Source: Bifidobacterium thermophilum DSM 20210
GTDB lineage: Bacteria > Actinomycetota > Actinomycetes > Actinomycetales > Bifidobacteriaceae
Direction: 5' to 3'
Assembly: GCA_000771265.1 (NCBI GenBank)
Contig: JDUB01000002.1
Span: 49,809 to 113,808, forward strand
DNA: 64,000 nucleotides
The notes below the pieces were generated by a model that worked only from the letters and a program-made list of their open reading frames with translations, was not told the origin of the DNA and ran no database searches. Positions within the stretch are counted from its first letter, which is position 1. Each line of letters opens with the position of its first letter. Shown here one piece after another: positions 52,746 to 61,899 of this stretch. The position numbers and the translations under genes are program-made.

Positions 52746-54082
52746 CGATGCTGTGCTCCTCTCAGGTATGCCGTGGCGCTTGTGCACTGTTGCGCTATCA
52801 GTTCGTGTCGATTGTTGGTGACTCGGCAGATGGCGATGATCTTGCCTCGGGAATTCTTCGGTACCGGCGGGATTTCGTCGTCTGTGCCTGTTGAAGGTTT
52901 CTGAGTCTGGTCATGCTCGATATCCTCAGACGTGTAGGGGGATTGTGCGAGCCGGAGACCTAATGTGGGGGCGAAATCGTCAATGACGGAGCACCAGTGG
53001 TGCAAAGGGCCGGGACGGAAGAACACACAATGACCGACCGTCTCATGCTCGAACGATACGGTATTGTCAGCTTGGGAGTCGAATCCGATCAGCGTGATAT
53101 CGCGGAAATCCTGACCGATACGTAACACGTTGGCATGGCTGGCATCAGGGGTTGCCGAGACCTGATAGGGAGACGAATACATGGGGATTGAATACCGGAA
53201 GAGCGGCTCATCCGCCCCGGACGATTGTAGAATCGGCGGCCAAAGGCATTGCGCTTTGCGTTCGTATGCTGCAAGCTCGTAGCCGAAGGAGTCCAGCCAA
53301 TCCGAGACGGTCGCCCATTCGCGTCCATGGGCGGTGAAAGCGATGCGATACACGGTAAGTGCGCCATGTGATGAGGGAATAGTCCCGGCGTAACCGGTGT
53401 CCACTCCTGTCGGAGGATTCAGCGAGTAGGTCGCCGGTGTGACTACGAAATACGCGCGTTCGGGATGCAGACTACTGCCTGGAGCGAGCCGATGGCCGCC
53501 ATCCGTTCCGAACGAATCGTCGAATATTAGGAGCTTCGCATCGTCGATATTGCCGACACTGGCAACATCCTCGTTTGGAAGACTGATCAGGGTCGTGAAT
53601 GAGAGCGAAGGATTCTCCAGGCGTACCTTGAACGATCTGTATCGGGAAAAATCACTGAGCGGGTAAGGCTTGCCCTCGATTTCGATATGCTCGTCCGAGG
53701 TTCTCGCCAAACGGGACGGGTCATATCTGATGCCAATCTCAATGACGAAACTGCTCGCGGATTTCCGTAGGAACAGCGGAAGCGGGGGAATCCGATCGGC
53801 ATGAAAGTCTGTGATTGCATCAACGCCATCGTAGAACGGGCAGTGACGGGCGCGCTCGTCATTCTTATGATGACGGAAGTGAGGCTTCATGCTGCGGATG
53901 ACACGTTGGTATGAGCGGCGGGCGACGATGTTGCGCATCGCAAAAGCATCCACTGGTCTTGAGCAGTATGGACAGACGAAGTGGATGGTGTCCGGAACCG
54001 AGCCATGGAATTGATTCGCAATATCTTCCGCGGACACGAAGCAGGGTTCCGCTGATTGCAGAAGCCGTATCGCGCCATCCAT
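52742..54082 (-). CDS. First gene of the operon: CoiA-like zinc-site protein
   Basis: 446 residues. The N-terminal 90 residues contain FVCPYCSRPVDAFAMRN, then KPHFRHHKNDERARHCPFYDG: two cysteines, H-F-x-H-H and a further Cys, the pattern of the CoiA-type N-terminal zinc domain. The rest is beta-rich with no named domain (KVRLENPSLSFTTLISL, HGALTVYRIAFTAHGREW, VGHCVFFRPGPLHHWC). GAAGGG precedes the ATG by 9 nt. It starts a run of three overlapping genes on the minus strand. A role in nucleic-acid recognition or cleavage is possible but unproven. Confidence 0.75.
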   Translation of the reverse strand: MDGAIRLLQSAEPCFVSAEDIANQFHGSVPDTIHFVCPYCSRPVDAFAMRNIVARRSYQRVIRSMKPHFRHHKNDERARHCPFYDGVDAITDFHADRIPPLPLFLRKSASSFVIEIGIRYDPSRLARTSDEHIEIEGKPYPLSDFSRYRSFKVRLENPSLSFTTLISLPNEDVASVGNIDDAKLLIFDDSFGTDGGHRLAPGSSLHPERAYFVVTPATYSLNPPTGVDTGYAGTIPSSHGALTVYRIAFTAHGREWATVSDWLDSFGYELAAYERKAQCLWPPILQSSGADEPLFRYSIPMYSSPYQVSATPDASHANVLRIGQDFRDITLIGFDSQADNTVSFEHETVGHCVFFRPGPLHHWCSVIDDFAPTLGLRLAQSPYTSEDIEHDQTQKPSTGTDDEIPPVPKNSRGKIIAICRVTNNRHELIAQQCTSATAYLRGAQHR

Positions 54083-54454
54083 GCCGCAAGCCCTTCTTTC
54101 TTATCCCTTGATTCCTAGCAGATACTAACACGATGCCGGGCGGTGTTTTCACGCTCGAGTGTGGTATGCCATGCATTCTGTACCCGCTGCGTTCCGTTGA
54201 TTCCGAACGTCAGGGTAGGGCGCGATATACACCCGAGCGTTCGCCATCGTCCGCACGTCCATGTGCTCACTTCGCTCGCCGCCAGCCCGCAGCCCTTCGT
54301 CCTTCGTCCACATGTGCCGCTCGTCGACTTCCGCCCACCGACTTCTGCCCGCCCGCCCCTCTGCCACCGCGCGTCACCTGCGTCTGCTTGATGATCACCG
54401 GTTTACTAATTGACGCGATTCATGGATTATCCTTGGAAATCGACCCACACATAA
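54083..54454. other. Intergenic region between divergent operon and cellulase gene
   Basis: About 370 bases. The left end should hold the promoter of the three-gene operon (minus strand). The middle, from 54230 to 54380, is C-rich with no family features in its frames. The right part leads to the CRP-like site. Confidence 0.45.
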
Positions 54455-54470
54455 TGTGACGATAATCACA
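54455..54470. promoter_or_regulatory. CRP/GlxR-like operator upstream of the cellulase gene
   Basis: TGTGA-CGATAA-TCACA, a perfect 5-bp inverted repeat with 6-bp spacing, the consensus of CRP-family regulators, 127 bp before the start codon. Catabolite control of the cellulase is inferred. Confidence 0.55.
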
Positions 54471-54596
54471 GTCATCGTACTGATGTTGTGAAAACTCAAG
54501 CATGGAGGCTGTGGGCCACTGGCAGATCAATCGTTGACCGGCCAGTCAAGGAATGGATTCAAGGAAGTAAGTAAGTCAATATCGAAGGAGATTGAC

Positions 54597-56792
54597 GTGT
54601 CATCAATCATTCGACCATGGTCGCGGGTGTGCGCGGCGATAGCAGCCGGTGCAATGATGGCCGCTGGGTGTGCGACAGGCGTTGCAACCGTGTCTGCACA
54701 GTCAGCTGCCGCAGCGCAATCCGCCGCAGCAAGCAGTGCGGATTACGCGCAGGTGATGAAATCCTACACCGCTGATGCCAGCGGCGATCAGCTCGCCTAC
54801 GCGGTCAACGGCGAGTTGAAGGACGTGGCTTACAAAGACACTCCGGTAGGCCGGCACGGCAAGTTGTCCATCGGCAAGGCGGCGGGATTCAGCGCGCCGA
54901 CCGTGCTCGATGAGCATGGTCAGCCGTTCCAGCTGCGCGGCGCAAGCACCCACGGCGTGCAATGGTTCCCGCAGTACATCAGCCGTGACGCGTTCCAGTC
55001 CCTGCGCGACGAGTGGGGCATCAACATGGTGCGTCTGGCGCTCTACCCACGCGAAGGTGGCTACCTGCAGGGTTCGCAGGCCAAGATGGACGCGAAAATC
55101 GAGGAAGCTGTCAATGCGGCCAACGAACTGGGCATGTACGTCATCCTTGACTGGCATGTGCTCAACTACAATCCCAACGGGGACGCTGACAAAGCCGAAG
55201 AGTTCTTCACCAAGTACGCAACCAAGTACAAGAACCTGAAGAACGTCCTCTACGAAATCGCCAACGAACCGACATCCACCTCCTGGTATGACGGGTCAGG
55301 CAACGACCTGTACACCTACAGCAAGCGTCTCACCAAGGCGATTCGCGCCACAGGCAACCAGTCCATCGTCATCTGCGGAACCAACACGTGGTCGCAAGAC
55401 GTGGACGCGGTCGCAGCCAAACCACTGTCCGCAGACGGGCTCACCAACGTGGCATACACGCTGCACTTCTACGCGGGCACGCATTACGACAACATCAAGA
55501 ACAAGCTGCGTACGGCTTTGGCGGCCGGCACTCCGGTGTTCGTCACCGAGTTCGGCATCACCGACGCATCCGGCTGGGGCGGAATCGACATCGCGAACGC
55601 GAACGATTGGATGACGCTGCTGACGCGCAACAACATCAGCTACGCCGCCTGGTCGCTGTGCAACAAGGGGGAGGGGGCCTCCTACCTGAAGGAATCCACG
55701 AGCAAGACCAGCAAGTGGACCGGCAGCGAACTGTCTACCAGTGGTATCTGGCTGGTCAACACCAGTCGCCGCATCCAAGCCGTGATCGGCGGCACCAGCC
55801 AATCAAGCGGCACTGAGACTGGCGGAAGCGCCACTGAGCCGACCACTGATCCGAGCACGGACCCGACGCCTGATCCGACACCGGATCCGACACCGAGCGA
55901 ACCCACAACCCCAACCGTCCCGACTGAACCCACCAAACCGAGCGAACCGCAGACCACCACCACCGGTCTGACCGCGGAAGCAGCCGTCAGCAGCGACTGG
56001 GGCATGGGTGCGAACGTCAATGTGACCGTCAACAACCCATCCGACGCCACATACACCGGTGGTTGGAAGGTCGAATTTGATCTGGACGGCACCATCACCA
56101 ACCTGTGGTGCGGCAAGATCGTCAGCCATACCGGCAACCATTACGTGGTCTCAGATGCCTCGTGGAATGCTTCAATCGCACCGAAACACGGCACATCCTT
56201 CGGCTTCGGCATGACGAAAGCCCCGACCAGCAGCGCGCTGCCGGCGAACCTGACGGTGAACGGTGTTGCCGCGGGTGCTTCGGGTGATTCCTCGAAGGTG
56301 TCGGGATCGACTGATTCGTCAGCGGATTCGTCCAAGGATTCGTCGAAGGATTCGAACGGTCAGAAGACCTCCGATGATCAGAAGACCAATTCCTCGGATA
56401 CCAAGCCTGCGGATACCAAGCCGTCCGACGGGCAGTCTTCCGACGGGCAACCATCCGATGGACAGCCTTCCGACGCGAAGCCTGCCGCCTCCGCTCTGAC
56501 CGCTGAAGCCAAAGTCAACAGCAACTGGGCAGTCGGCGCGACGGTTCAGGTTGTGGTCAACAACAAGACCGATGCCGCACATGAAGGCGGTTGGACCATC
56601 GAATTCGATCTCGACGGCGACATCACCAACCTGTGGAACGGCACCATCGCGAGCCATAAAGGTAATCACTACGTCATTACCAACGCTTCGTGGAACGGCA
56701 CCATCGCGGCGAAACAAAACGCGACACTCGGATTCACCATGTCCAAGTCGCTGTTCGCCAGTGCTGAACCGACGAACGTGACCGTGCGATAG
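54597..56792 (+). CDS. Secreted GH5 endoglucanase with two CBM2-like modules
   Basis: About 731 residues. A signal peptide (PWSRVCAAIAAGAMMAAGC ... VSAQSAAA) is followed by the GH5 catalytic domain: LRGASTHGVQWFPQY, VRLALYPREGGYL, LDWHVLN, YEIANEPT (acid/base Glu 224) and FVTEFGITD (nucleophile Glu 318). A Pro/Thr/Asp linker leads to a first carbohydrate-binding module (about 455-560; GGWKVEFDLDGTITNLW), then a Ser/Asp/Lys linker and a second module (about 650-731; GGWTIEFDLDGDITNLW), both CBM2-like. It should cut beta-1,4-glucan outside the cell. GTG at 54597 has AAGGAG 6 nt upstream. Confidence 0.9.
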   Translation: MSSIIRPWSRVCAAIAAGAMMAAGCATGVATVSAQSAAAAQSAAASSADYAQVMKSYTADASGDQLAYAVNGELKDVAYKDTPVGRHGKLSIGKAAGFSAPTVLDEHGQPFQLRGASTHGVQWFPQYISRDAFQSLRDEWGINMVRLALYPREGGYLQGSQAKMDAKIEEAVNAANELGMYVILDWHVLNYNPNGDADKAEEFFTKYATKYKNLKNVLYEIANEPTSTSWYDGSGNDLYTYSKRLTKAIRATGNQSIVICGTNTWSQDVDAVAAKPLSADGLTNVAYTLHFYAGTHYDNIKNKLRTALAAGTPVFVTEFGITDASGWGGIDIANANDWMTLLTRNNISYAAWSLCNKGEGASYLKESTSKTSKWTGSELSTSGIWLVNTSRRIQAVIGGTSQSSGTETGGSATEPTTDPSTDPTPDPTPDPTPSEPTTPTVPTEPTKPSEPQTTTTGLTAEAAVSSDWGMGANVNVTVNNPSDATYTGGWKVEFDLDGTITNLWCGKIVSHTGNHYVVSDASWNASIAPKHGTSFGFGMTKAPTSSALPANLTVNGVAAGASGDSSKVSGSTDSSADSSKDSSKDSNGQKTSDDQKTNSSDTKPADTKPSDGQSSDGQPSDGQPSDAKPAASALTAEAKVNSNWAVGATVQVVVNNKTDAAHEGGWTIEFDLDGDITNLWNGTIASHKGNHYVITNASWNGTIAAKQNATLGFTMSKSLFASAEPTNVTVR

Positions 56793-56938
56793 GCGATTTC
56801 CTGGCCTGACGGAACCATTGGCGCGATGACGGCGGCAATGATGGTGGCGATTGCGGTGGCGGTGACGGGAAAAGTCATCGAATGCCGGGACGTCCCTGAA
56901 TTCCCGTAATCGCGGTGAAGTCTGCCTGGGAATGCTGA

Positions 56939-56985
56939 CAGCCCGGGGTAACGCTTCTTGATGGGCGTTCCCCGGGCTGACTTTT
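56939..56985 (+). terminator. Terminator after the cellulase gene
   Basis: CAGCCCGGGGTAACGC pairs with GGCGTTCCCCGGGCTG around about 9 nt, followed by ACTTTTC. Confidence 0.8.
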
Positions 56986-57134
56986 CGGCGCGACTGTCGT
57001 GGACGGTCTTCTCCGCCCATGTCGCTTACGTCGTTGCGAGACCGGACATACTGACCGGTCTGGTCGAACAAGCTGATCGTTGAGCATAGGCTAGAGAAGA
57101 GTGGACAGAGAGGAACCGACAAGAAAGGCGAATC

Positions 57135-57428
57135 ATGGCAAGGAAACCTGACCCGGCTCCGGGGTGGCTGTTCAGATGCGACAAGCTGCAGTGGCAGCTC
57201 GAACTGCGTTTGTATGACAACCGCGTGGAGGCCGACATCCCCACATACTGGCTCCGCAGATACAAACGCACGGATGCGATATTCCTCAAAGACGTGCTCG
57301 GTGTGCAGGTACAGCGCAAGCAGGTCACCCTGTCGCTGTCCGGATGGCGGTCCTCGCTGTTCATCTTTCGACGTGCCGACGATGCGCTCGAGTTCTCACG
57401 GATGCTCAGCGGGCTGATCGGCCGTTGA
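57135..57428 (+). CDS. Hypothetical 97-residue protein
   Basis: 97 residues, basic, predicted alpha/beta: PGWLFRCDKLQWQLELRLYDNRVEADIPTYWLRRYKRTDAIFL, then VTLSLSGWRSSLFIFRRADDALEFSRMLSGLIG. The pattern (strands followed by one C-terminal helix) resembles a PH-like domain, but no family is certain. AGAAAGGCG precedes the ATG. It stands alone between the cellulase and a palindrome cluster. Confidence 0.6.
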   Translation: MARKPDPAPGWLFRCDKLQWQLELRLYDNRVEADIPTYWLRRYKRTDAIFLKDVLGVQVQRKQVTLSLSGWRSSLFIFRRADDALEFSRMLSGLIGR

Positions 57429-57670
57429 ATGCGATGGTGATTCAGGCTGGACATTCTGACCGGTCTGGCTGCGGGGGAGTGCCGATGGTCGTCGTGGTCT
57501 GTGTGGACGCTGTCGTTCCGGCTTGAACGGTGACGTTAATGGACGCGGGCTGCGTATGTTGTCGCATGCGTATCGTTACGAACGGATGTCGCTTGGGCTT
57601 GGTCTGTCGCCGATTTGGCGGGTTGCGTATGTCGATACCTGCGTGGTTGGTCCTACCTCGTTCTTGCGGT

Positions 57671-57922
57671 GTCATCGTGTGAGGATTGGCTCGCACAGTC
57701 GGGGTGTGGTCATGTTGGAGGTGTCGGATTGTAAGTGCGCGACCGTCACTGTGTGAGGATTCACTCGCATAACGCCGGCCAGGGAACATCGGGGTGGTTG
57801 ATTCTGGGTCGGTGGTCGTCATCGTGTGAGGATTCGCTCACACAGTGACGGTCTGAGAGCGTCAAGACTATTGATTCTGTGCCGGGGAGCGTCACTTTGT
57901 GAGGATTGGCTCGCACAATGAC
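57671..57922 (+). repeat. Cluster of four GTGTGAG palindromes
   Basis: Copies at about 57671-57700, 57745-57772, 57818-57849 and 57891-57922, one every 70-75 bp, all in the same orientation. The third has nearly full 13-bp arms: GTCATCGTGTGAG ... CTCACACAGTGAC. Confidence 0.85.
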
Positions 57923-57980
57923 ACTATTCCCTGCACGGCCACAGCCACCCATCAGCCATCCACCCAGTCCATATACAAAA

Positions 57981-58019
57981 AGGCCCGCTGCGCGAGCCAA
58001 TCCTCGCACAGCGGGCCCT
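57981..58019 (-). terminator. Terminator of the sugar operon built around a GTGTGAG-type palindrome
   Basis: On the minus strand AGGGCCCGCTG-TGCGAGGATTGGCTCGC-GCAGCGGGCCT is followed by TTTTTG. The stem extends the palindrome arms, and the loop keeps the conserved GGATTGG of the dispersed family. It lies about 150 nt after the MFS stop. Confidence 0.75.
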
Positions 58020-58166
58020 CAGACCGCGAGAAATCCCCGGACTCAGCCGAGTCGTCACTGACCGGGCGGAACATTCGCCAACCTAGCGAATAGAGCGAAT
58101 CGTCCCACGCAACCTCAAGCGGTTCCAGTCCGGGCGTCACGCGCGGTCATCACGCTCGGTCATCAC

Positions 58167-59390
58167 TTACTTCTTCGCCGGCTCCATCGCCTTGTCATAC
58201 GCCAGCGCAATCGCAAGCACGTAAATCGCGCCCACCGCGACGACGATAATCGAACCGACCTGGCCCATCGCATCAGCGGCGGCACCCATGATCGGCGGGA
58301 AGATTGCGCCTCCGATCAGGCCCATCATCATCAGGCCAGACACCTCGTTCTGGCGGGACGGCAGGGTGTTCAGCGCATGCGACAGGCACAGCGAGAACAC
58401 GTTCGCGTTGCCGAAACCAATCAACGCAACTGCAAGATAGAACAGCCACTGTGGCGGATTCGTCGAAATCGTGGTGAACACGGCGAAGCACACAACGGCC
58501 AGCACCATGATCACACCGCAGATGCGCAACGCGGTCTTGTTATCCATCTTCTGCAGCACGATGCCGCCCAATCCCGTGCCGATAGTACGGAACGCGAAGT
58601 AGACGGAGGTCGCTCCCGCCGCGGTGGCGAGCGGTACGGCGGTGTGCTCCATCAGGATGCGCGGCGCTTGCGCGTTGATACCGACATCGATGCCCACGTG
58701 TGCGATGATGCCGAGGAAGCACAGCAGCACAATCGGGTTGCCGAGTAGTTTGAAGCAGCTGACGATGCTGGTCTGTCCGGCATCGGGCGCGGGCTCGTCG
58801 ATTTTGTCAAGCGCCAGGGCGACCCCAACGATTACGCCAATCACCAGGTAAATGACATACAGCACCCACCATGCACCGAGCTTAAATGCACCCCATCCGG
58901 CAATCAGCGGCGCGAAGAACGAGGCGAACGCCTTGACGAACTGGCCGGTGGTGAGGGTGGAAGCGAGCTTGTCTCCATTCACGAACACGGTGAGCAGCGG
59001 GTTGAGCGACACCTGCATGAGCGTGTTACCGATACCCAGCAGCGAGAACGAGACAATCATGAGCACCAGTCGCGGGGTGCCGGAGGCCGCGGTGTAGGCG
59101 ACGACCGGCAGCAGCATGGCCACGGCGGTGACGATCAGTGAAATCAGTACGGTTTTGCGGCGTCCGATCTTGTTCATCAGTACGCCGGTGGGTACGGAGA
59201 AGATCAGGAACCAGAAGAACACCATGGAGGTGAACAGGTTCGCTTGGGAGTCGGACAGGTTGAATTCCGGCTTGACGTAGTTGGTGGCGGTGCCGACAAG
59301 GTCGACAAAGCCCATGACGAAGAACGCGGCCATCACTGGGACAAGCGCCCTGACTGTGGTTTTCTTCGCCGTCGCGGTGTTGTTGCTCAT
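58167..59390 (-). CDS. MFS sugar transporter (FHS-like)
   Basis: 407 residues, twelve predicted membrane helices. VPVMAAFFVMGFVDLVGTATNYVKPEFNLSDSQANLFTSMVFFWFLIFSVPTGVLMNKIGRRKTV and the mid-protein GINAQAPRILMEH resemble the fucose/hexose:H+ symporter (FHS) branch. It should import a hexose into the cell. ATG at 59390 follows AAAGGGGAAATC; the frame extends to 59471 without a ribosome site. It is the last gene of the ROK-kinase-transporter run, which supports fructose or a related sugar as substrate. Confidence 0.85.
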   Translation of the reverse strand: MSNNTATAKKTTVRALVPVMAAFFVMGFVDLVGTATNYVKPEFNLSDSQANLFTSMVFFWFLIFSVPTGVLMNKIGRRKTVLISLIVTAVAMLLPVVAYTAASGTPRLVLMIVSFSLLGIGNTLMQVSLNPLLTVFVNGDKLASTLTTGQFVKAFASFFAPLIAGWGAFKLGAWWVLYVIYLVIGVIVGVALALDKIDEPAPDAGQTSIVSCFKLLGNPIVLLCFLGIIAHVGIDVGINAQAPRILMEHTAVPLATAAGATSVYFAFRTIGTGLGGIVLQKMDNKTALRICGVIMVLAVVCFAVFTTISTNPPQWLFYLAVALIGFGNANVFSLCLSHALNTLPSRQNEVSGLMMMGLIGGAIFPPIMGAAADAMGQVGSIIVVAVGAIYVLAIALAYDKAMEPAKK

Positions 59391-59585
59391 GATTTCCCCT
59401 TTTGATACAACGCGATTGGTGACGGTTGATGCAGTTGATGTGTGGGCTTCCGACAGTGCGTTGTTGCGCAAGAGTACGGAGTGGACACACCCCAGCCGTC
59501 ACTGGTGATAGGCCGGATAACGGTTGGGGCGTGGGGAGCCGCACGCTATTGTGCGGTCAGGGAATCAGTTGTGGTGCGTCTGGGT

Positions 59586-60482
59586 TCACAGGCCGGCTTC
59601 GGCGAGATAATCCGGAATCTGCGCCGGATACTCAGGCCAAGCGCCATCGTTGGTGCACACGAAGGCGGCGGTGTTCACAGCCGCGCGGTGAGCTTCCTCA
59701 AGGCTCGCGCCGGTGAGGATCTTAGCCGCGAAGGTGCCGGAGAACGAGTCGCCAGCGCCGACGGTGTCCGCGACCTCGACATGCGGGGTGGACAGCGTGG
59801 AGCTGTCGCCGGTCTTGGAAATGATCGTGCTGAAGGTCGATCCACCGGTCAGAATGATGTAATCCAAGCCGTACTGGGTGAGGAACCAGCGGCAGGCCTC
59901 GTCGTCGGAAGTGCCGCGAATGCCGAACATATCACGCAGCAGCAGGAGCTCCGCATCATTGAGCTTGAACACCGTCGCGTAGCCGAGCAGCTCCTCGATC
60001 AGTTCCTTGGAATAGTGGTCACCGCGGATGTTGATATCGAAGAACTTCATGGCGCCGGTCTTCGTGTGCTTGAGCAGCTCGACGATCGTGTCATGCGATT
60101 CGGGGGAGCGCAGGCCGAGCGTGCCGAAGCACACGCAGTCAGCCTTCTCCACCTGTTCGATCAGCTCGCGGGTGTACAGGATGTGGTCCCATGCCACGCC
60201 ACGGACGATCGTGTACTCGGGGATGCCGTTCTTCAGCGCGACATCGACGGTGCCGGTCGGCCAGGCGTTGCGCTGAAGAATCGCGTTGATGCCGGCGTCC
60301 TTGGTGACCTTGACCAGCTCATCGCCGAGCTCATCCTCGCCGACAGCGCTGATTGCGTAGCCGTCCGCGCCATTGTGCATGGCGTGGTAGATGAAGTTGA
60401 CCGGGGCGCCGCCTGCACGCTTGCCGCTGGGGAGCATGTCCCACAGGAGTTCGCCGAGTGAGAGAACGATTGGCTGTGCCAT
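59586..60482 (-). CDS. PfkB-family sugar kinase, probably fructokinase
   Basis: 298 residues. PIVLSLGELLWDMLPSGKRAGGAPVNFIYHA is the N-terminal PfkB pattern, close to bacterial fructokinases; KFFDINIRGDHYS lies mid-protein; VADTVGAGDSFSGTFAA is the C-terminal signature with the catalytic Asp. It phosphorylates a sugar with ATP in the cytoplasm, most likely fructose to fructose 6-phosphate. ATG at 60482 follows AAAGGA. It lies between the ROK regulator and the MFS transporter. Confidence 0.87.
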   Translation of the reverse strand: MAQPIVLSLGELLWDMLPSGKRAGGAPVNFIYHAMHNGADGYAISAVGEDELGDELVKVTKDAGINAILQRNAWPTGTVDVALKNGIPEYTIVRGVAWDHILYTRELIEQVEKADCVCFGTLGLRSPESHDTIVELLKHTKTGAMKFFDINIRGDHYSKELIEELLGYATVFKLNDAELLLLRDMFGIRGTSDDEACRWFLTQYGLDYIILTGGSTFSTIISKTGDSSTLSTPHVEVADTVGAGDSFSGTFAAKILTGASLEEAHRAAVNTAAFVCTNDGAWPEYPAQIPDYLAEAGL

Positions 60483-60596
60483 GATGATTCCTTTCAATAG
60501 GAGGTTGTTGTGGTTGTGTTTGTGTTGTTTTCCGTTCGGGAAATTTTGGTTTCGTCGATTCGCCGTGGTTGCGGTGATACCGGCGGTGGGTAGCGG

Positions 60597-61808
60597 TTAT
60601 GTGATGGTGAAGAACCTTGACGGATGTTCAAGGAACTGGGTCACGGCAACCGCGGCGGCACCGATGACGGCGGCATCCGCGGGGAGTCTGGACAGGCAGA
60701 TGGTGGTTGCCTGGTTGAGTTCGGGGATGACGCGTTCGTCCACGACTTCGCGTGCCGCGTCCAGCAGCGGTTGGCCGCCTTCGGCGACGATGTCGCCCAG
60801 AACGATGCGCTCGGGGTTGAATGTGTTGAAGATGGTCACGCAACCGTAGCCGACATACCGGCCAATCTCGTGGACGAGTGCTTGGGCGTCGGCATCGCCC
60901 CGCGCGGCCTGTTCGAACAGCGCGTGGCAGGCTTGCTTGTGAGTCATGTTGTCGGAGTCGGGGATGATGCCGGTCTCAGTGAGACGACGGTGGATCGCGA
61001 CCGCCGAGCAGTAGCGCTCGAGGCATCCGCGGTTGCCGCAATCGCAGGGCAGGCCATTGACGTCGATGCTGACGTGCCCGATTTCCGCGGCTCCACCTTG
61101 GGCTCCGTTGACAAGCCGGCCATCATCGATCACGCCGAGGCCGATGCCTTCGCCCAGCAGATAGTAGGCGAGGTTCCGGCAAGTGCTGCTTGTCGGGTCA
61201 AGCAGGTACTGGGCGAGTACGCCGGCGCGGGCGTCCTGCTCGACGAACACGGGGACGCGGAATGCGTCTGAGAATTCGTCAAGGAAATTGAACGTGCGCC
61301 AACCCTGCATCGAGGAAACAACGGCCGTTCTGCCTTCATGACGCAGGTAGGGGCCGGGGACTGCCATGCCGATAGCGACGATTGAAGAGTCGTTGCCAAG
61401 CAGGGTGTTGATGGTCTTGTGGATGCTGCAGATCGTGTCGGGAATCGTGTCGTTCTGAACGGGTGGAAGGTCGGTGAGGCTTGATGTCTCGCCTTTGAGA
61501 TCGAATACGCCGATTTCGACGAGGCTGCGTGCGAACTTGACGCCAATGAAATGGAATTGGCGCGGGTCAAGCTCCAGCCCGATGGACCGGCGATTCTTGC
61601 GACCTTCGATGCCGCCGACTTCGTGGATGATGCCGGCGTCGATCAGGCGGGCGGTGATTTTCGTGATCGCCGCCGCGGACAGGCCGAGCGCCTGGGCGAT
61701 GCTGGCGCGGGAGCTGATGCCGTGGGTGTACAGGTAGTGCAGCACGCGCGAACGGTTGGTCTCCGATACGGTGGACCGGGTTGCTGGGGCGGCGGACTCT
61801 GTGTGCAT
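60597..61808 (-). CDS. ROK-family transcriptional repressor
   Basis: 403 residues. An N-terminal winged helix (SRVLHYLYTHGISSRASIAQALGLSAAAITKITARLIDAGII) is followed by a ROK sugar-kinase-like domain with VAIGMAVPGPYL, GEGIGLGVIDDGRLVNGAQGGAAEIGHVSID and the zinc site CDCGNRGCLERY. It should sense a sugar and control the kinase and transporter downstream. AAGGAGGTGCC precedes the ATG. A TTAAC-TCG-GTTAA inverted repeat lies about 80 bp upstream. Confidence 0.92.
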   Translation of the reverse strand: MHTESAAPATRSTVSETNRSRVLHYLYTHGISSRASIAQALGLSAAAITKITARLIDAGIIHEVGGIEGRKNRRSIGLELDPRQFHFIGVKFARSLVEIGVFDLKGETSSLTDLPPVQNDTIPDTICSIHKTINTLLGNDSSIVAIGMAVPGPYLRHEGRTAVVSSMQGWRTFNFLDEFSDAFRVPVFVEQDARAGVLAQYLLDPTSSTCRNLAYYLLGEGIGLGVIDDGRLVNGAQGGAAEIGHVSIDVNGLPCDCGNRGCLERYCSAVAIHRRLTETGIIPDSDNMTHKQACHALFEQAARGDADAQALVHEIGRYVGYGCVTIFNTFNPERIVLGDIVAEGGQPLLDAAREVVDERVIPELNQATTICLSRLPADAAVIGAAAVAVTQFLEHPSRFFTIT

Positions 61809-61886
61809 GGCACCTCCTTGCGTCTGTTCTCCCTGCTCCGCTGATGGGCGGACGGTTCGTCTTTGAATCTGAACTTGATTAAAAGT

Positions 61887-61899
61887 TTAACTCGGTTAA
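61887..61899. promoter_or_regulatory. Candidate ROK operator
   Basis: TTAAC-TCG-GTTAA, a perfect inverted repeat, 79 bp before the ROK start and next to AT-rich CTTGATTAAAAG. Autoregulation is inferred. Confidence 0.5.

Larger units (their letters stand above)
57429..58166. other. Intergenic region rich in GTGTGAG palindromes
   Basis: About 740 bases between the convergent 97-residue gene and the MFS gene. Apart from five palindromes (57671-58019) it shows no gene. Confidence 0.6.

Noticed and set aside
60391..60849. A 152-residue plus-strand frame between kinase and ROK genes
   Set aside because: Antisense to both gene ends, and the middle crosses their intergenic gap; no features.
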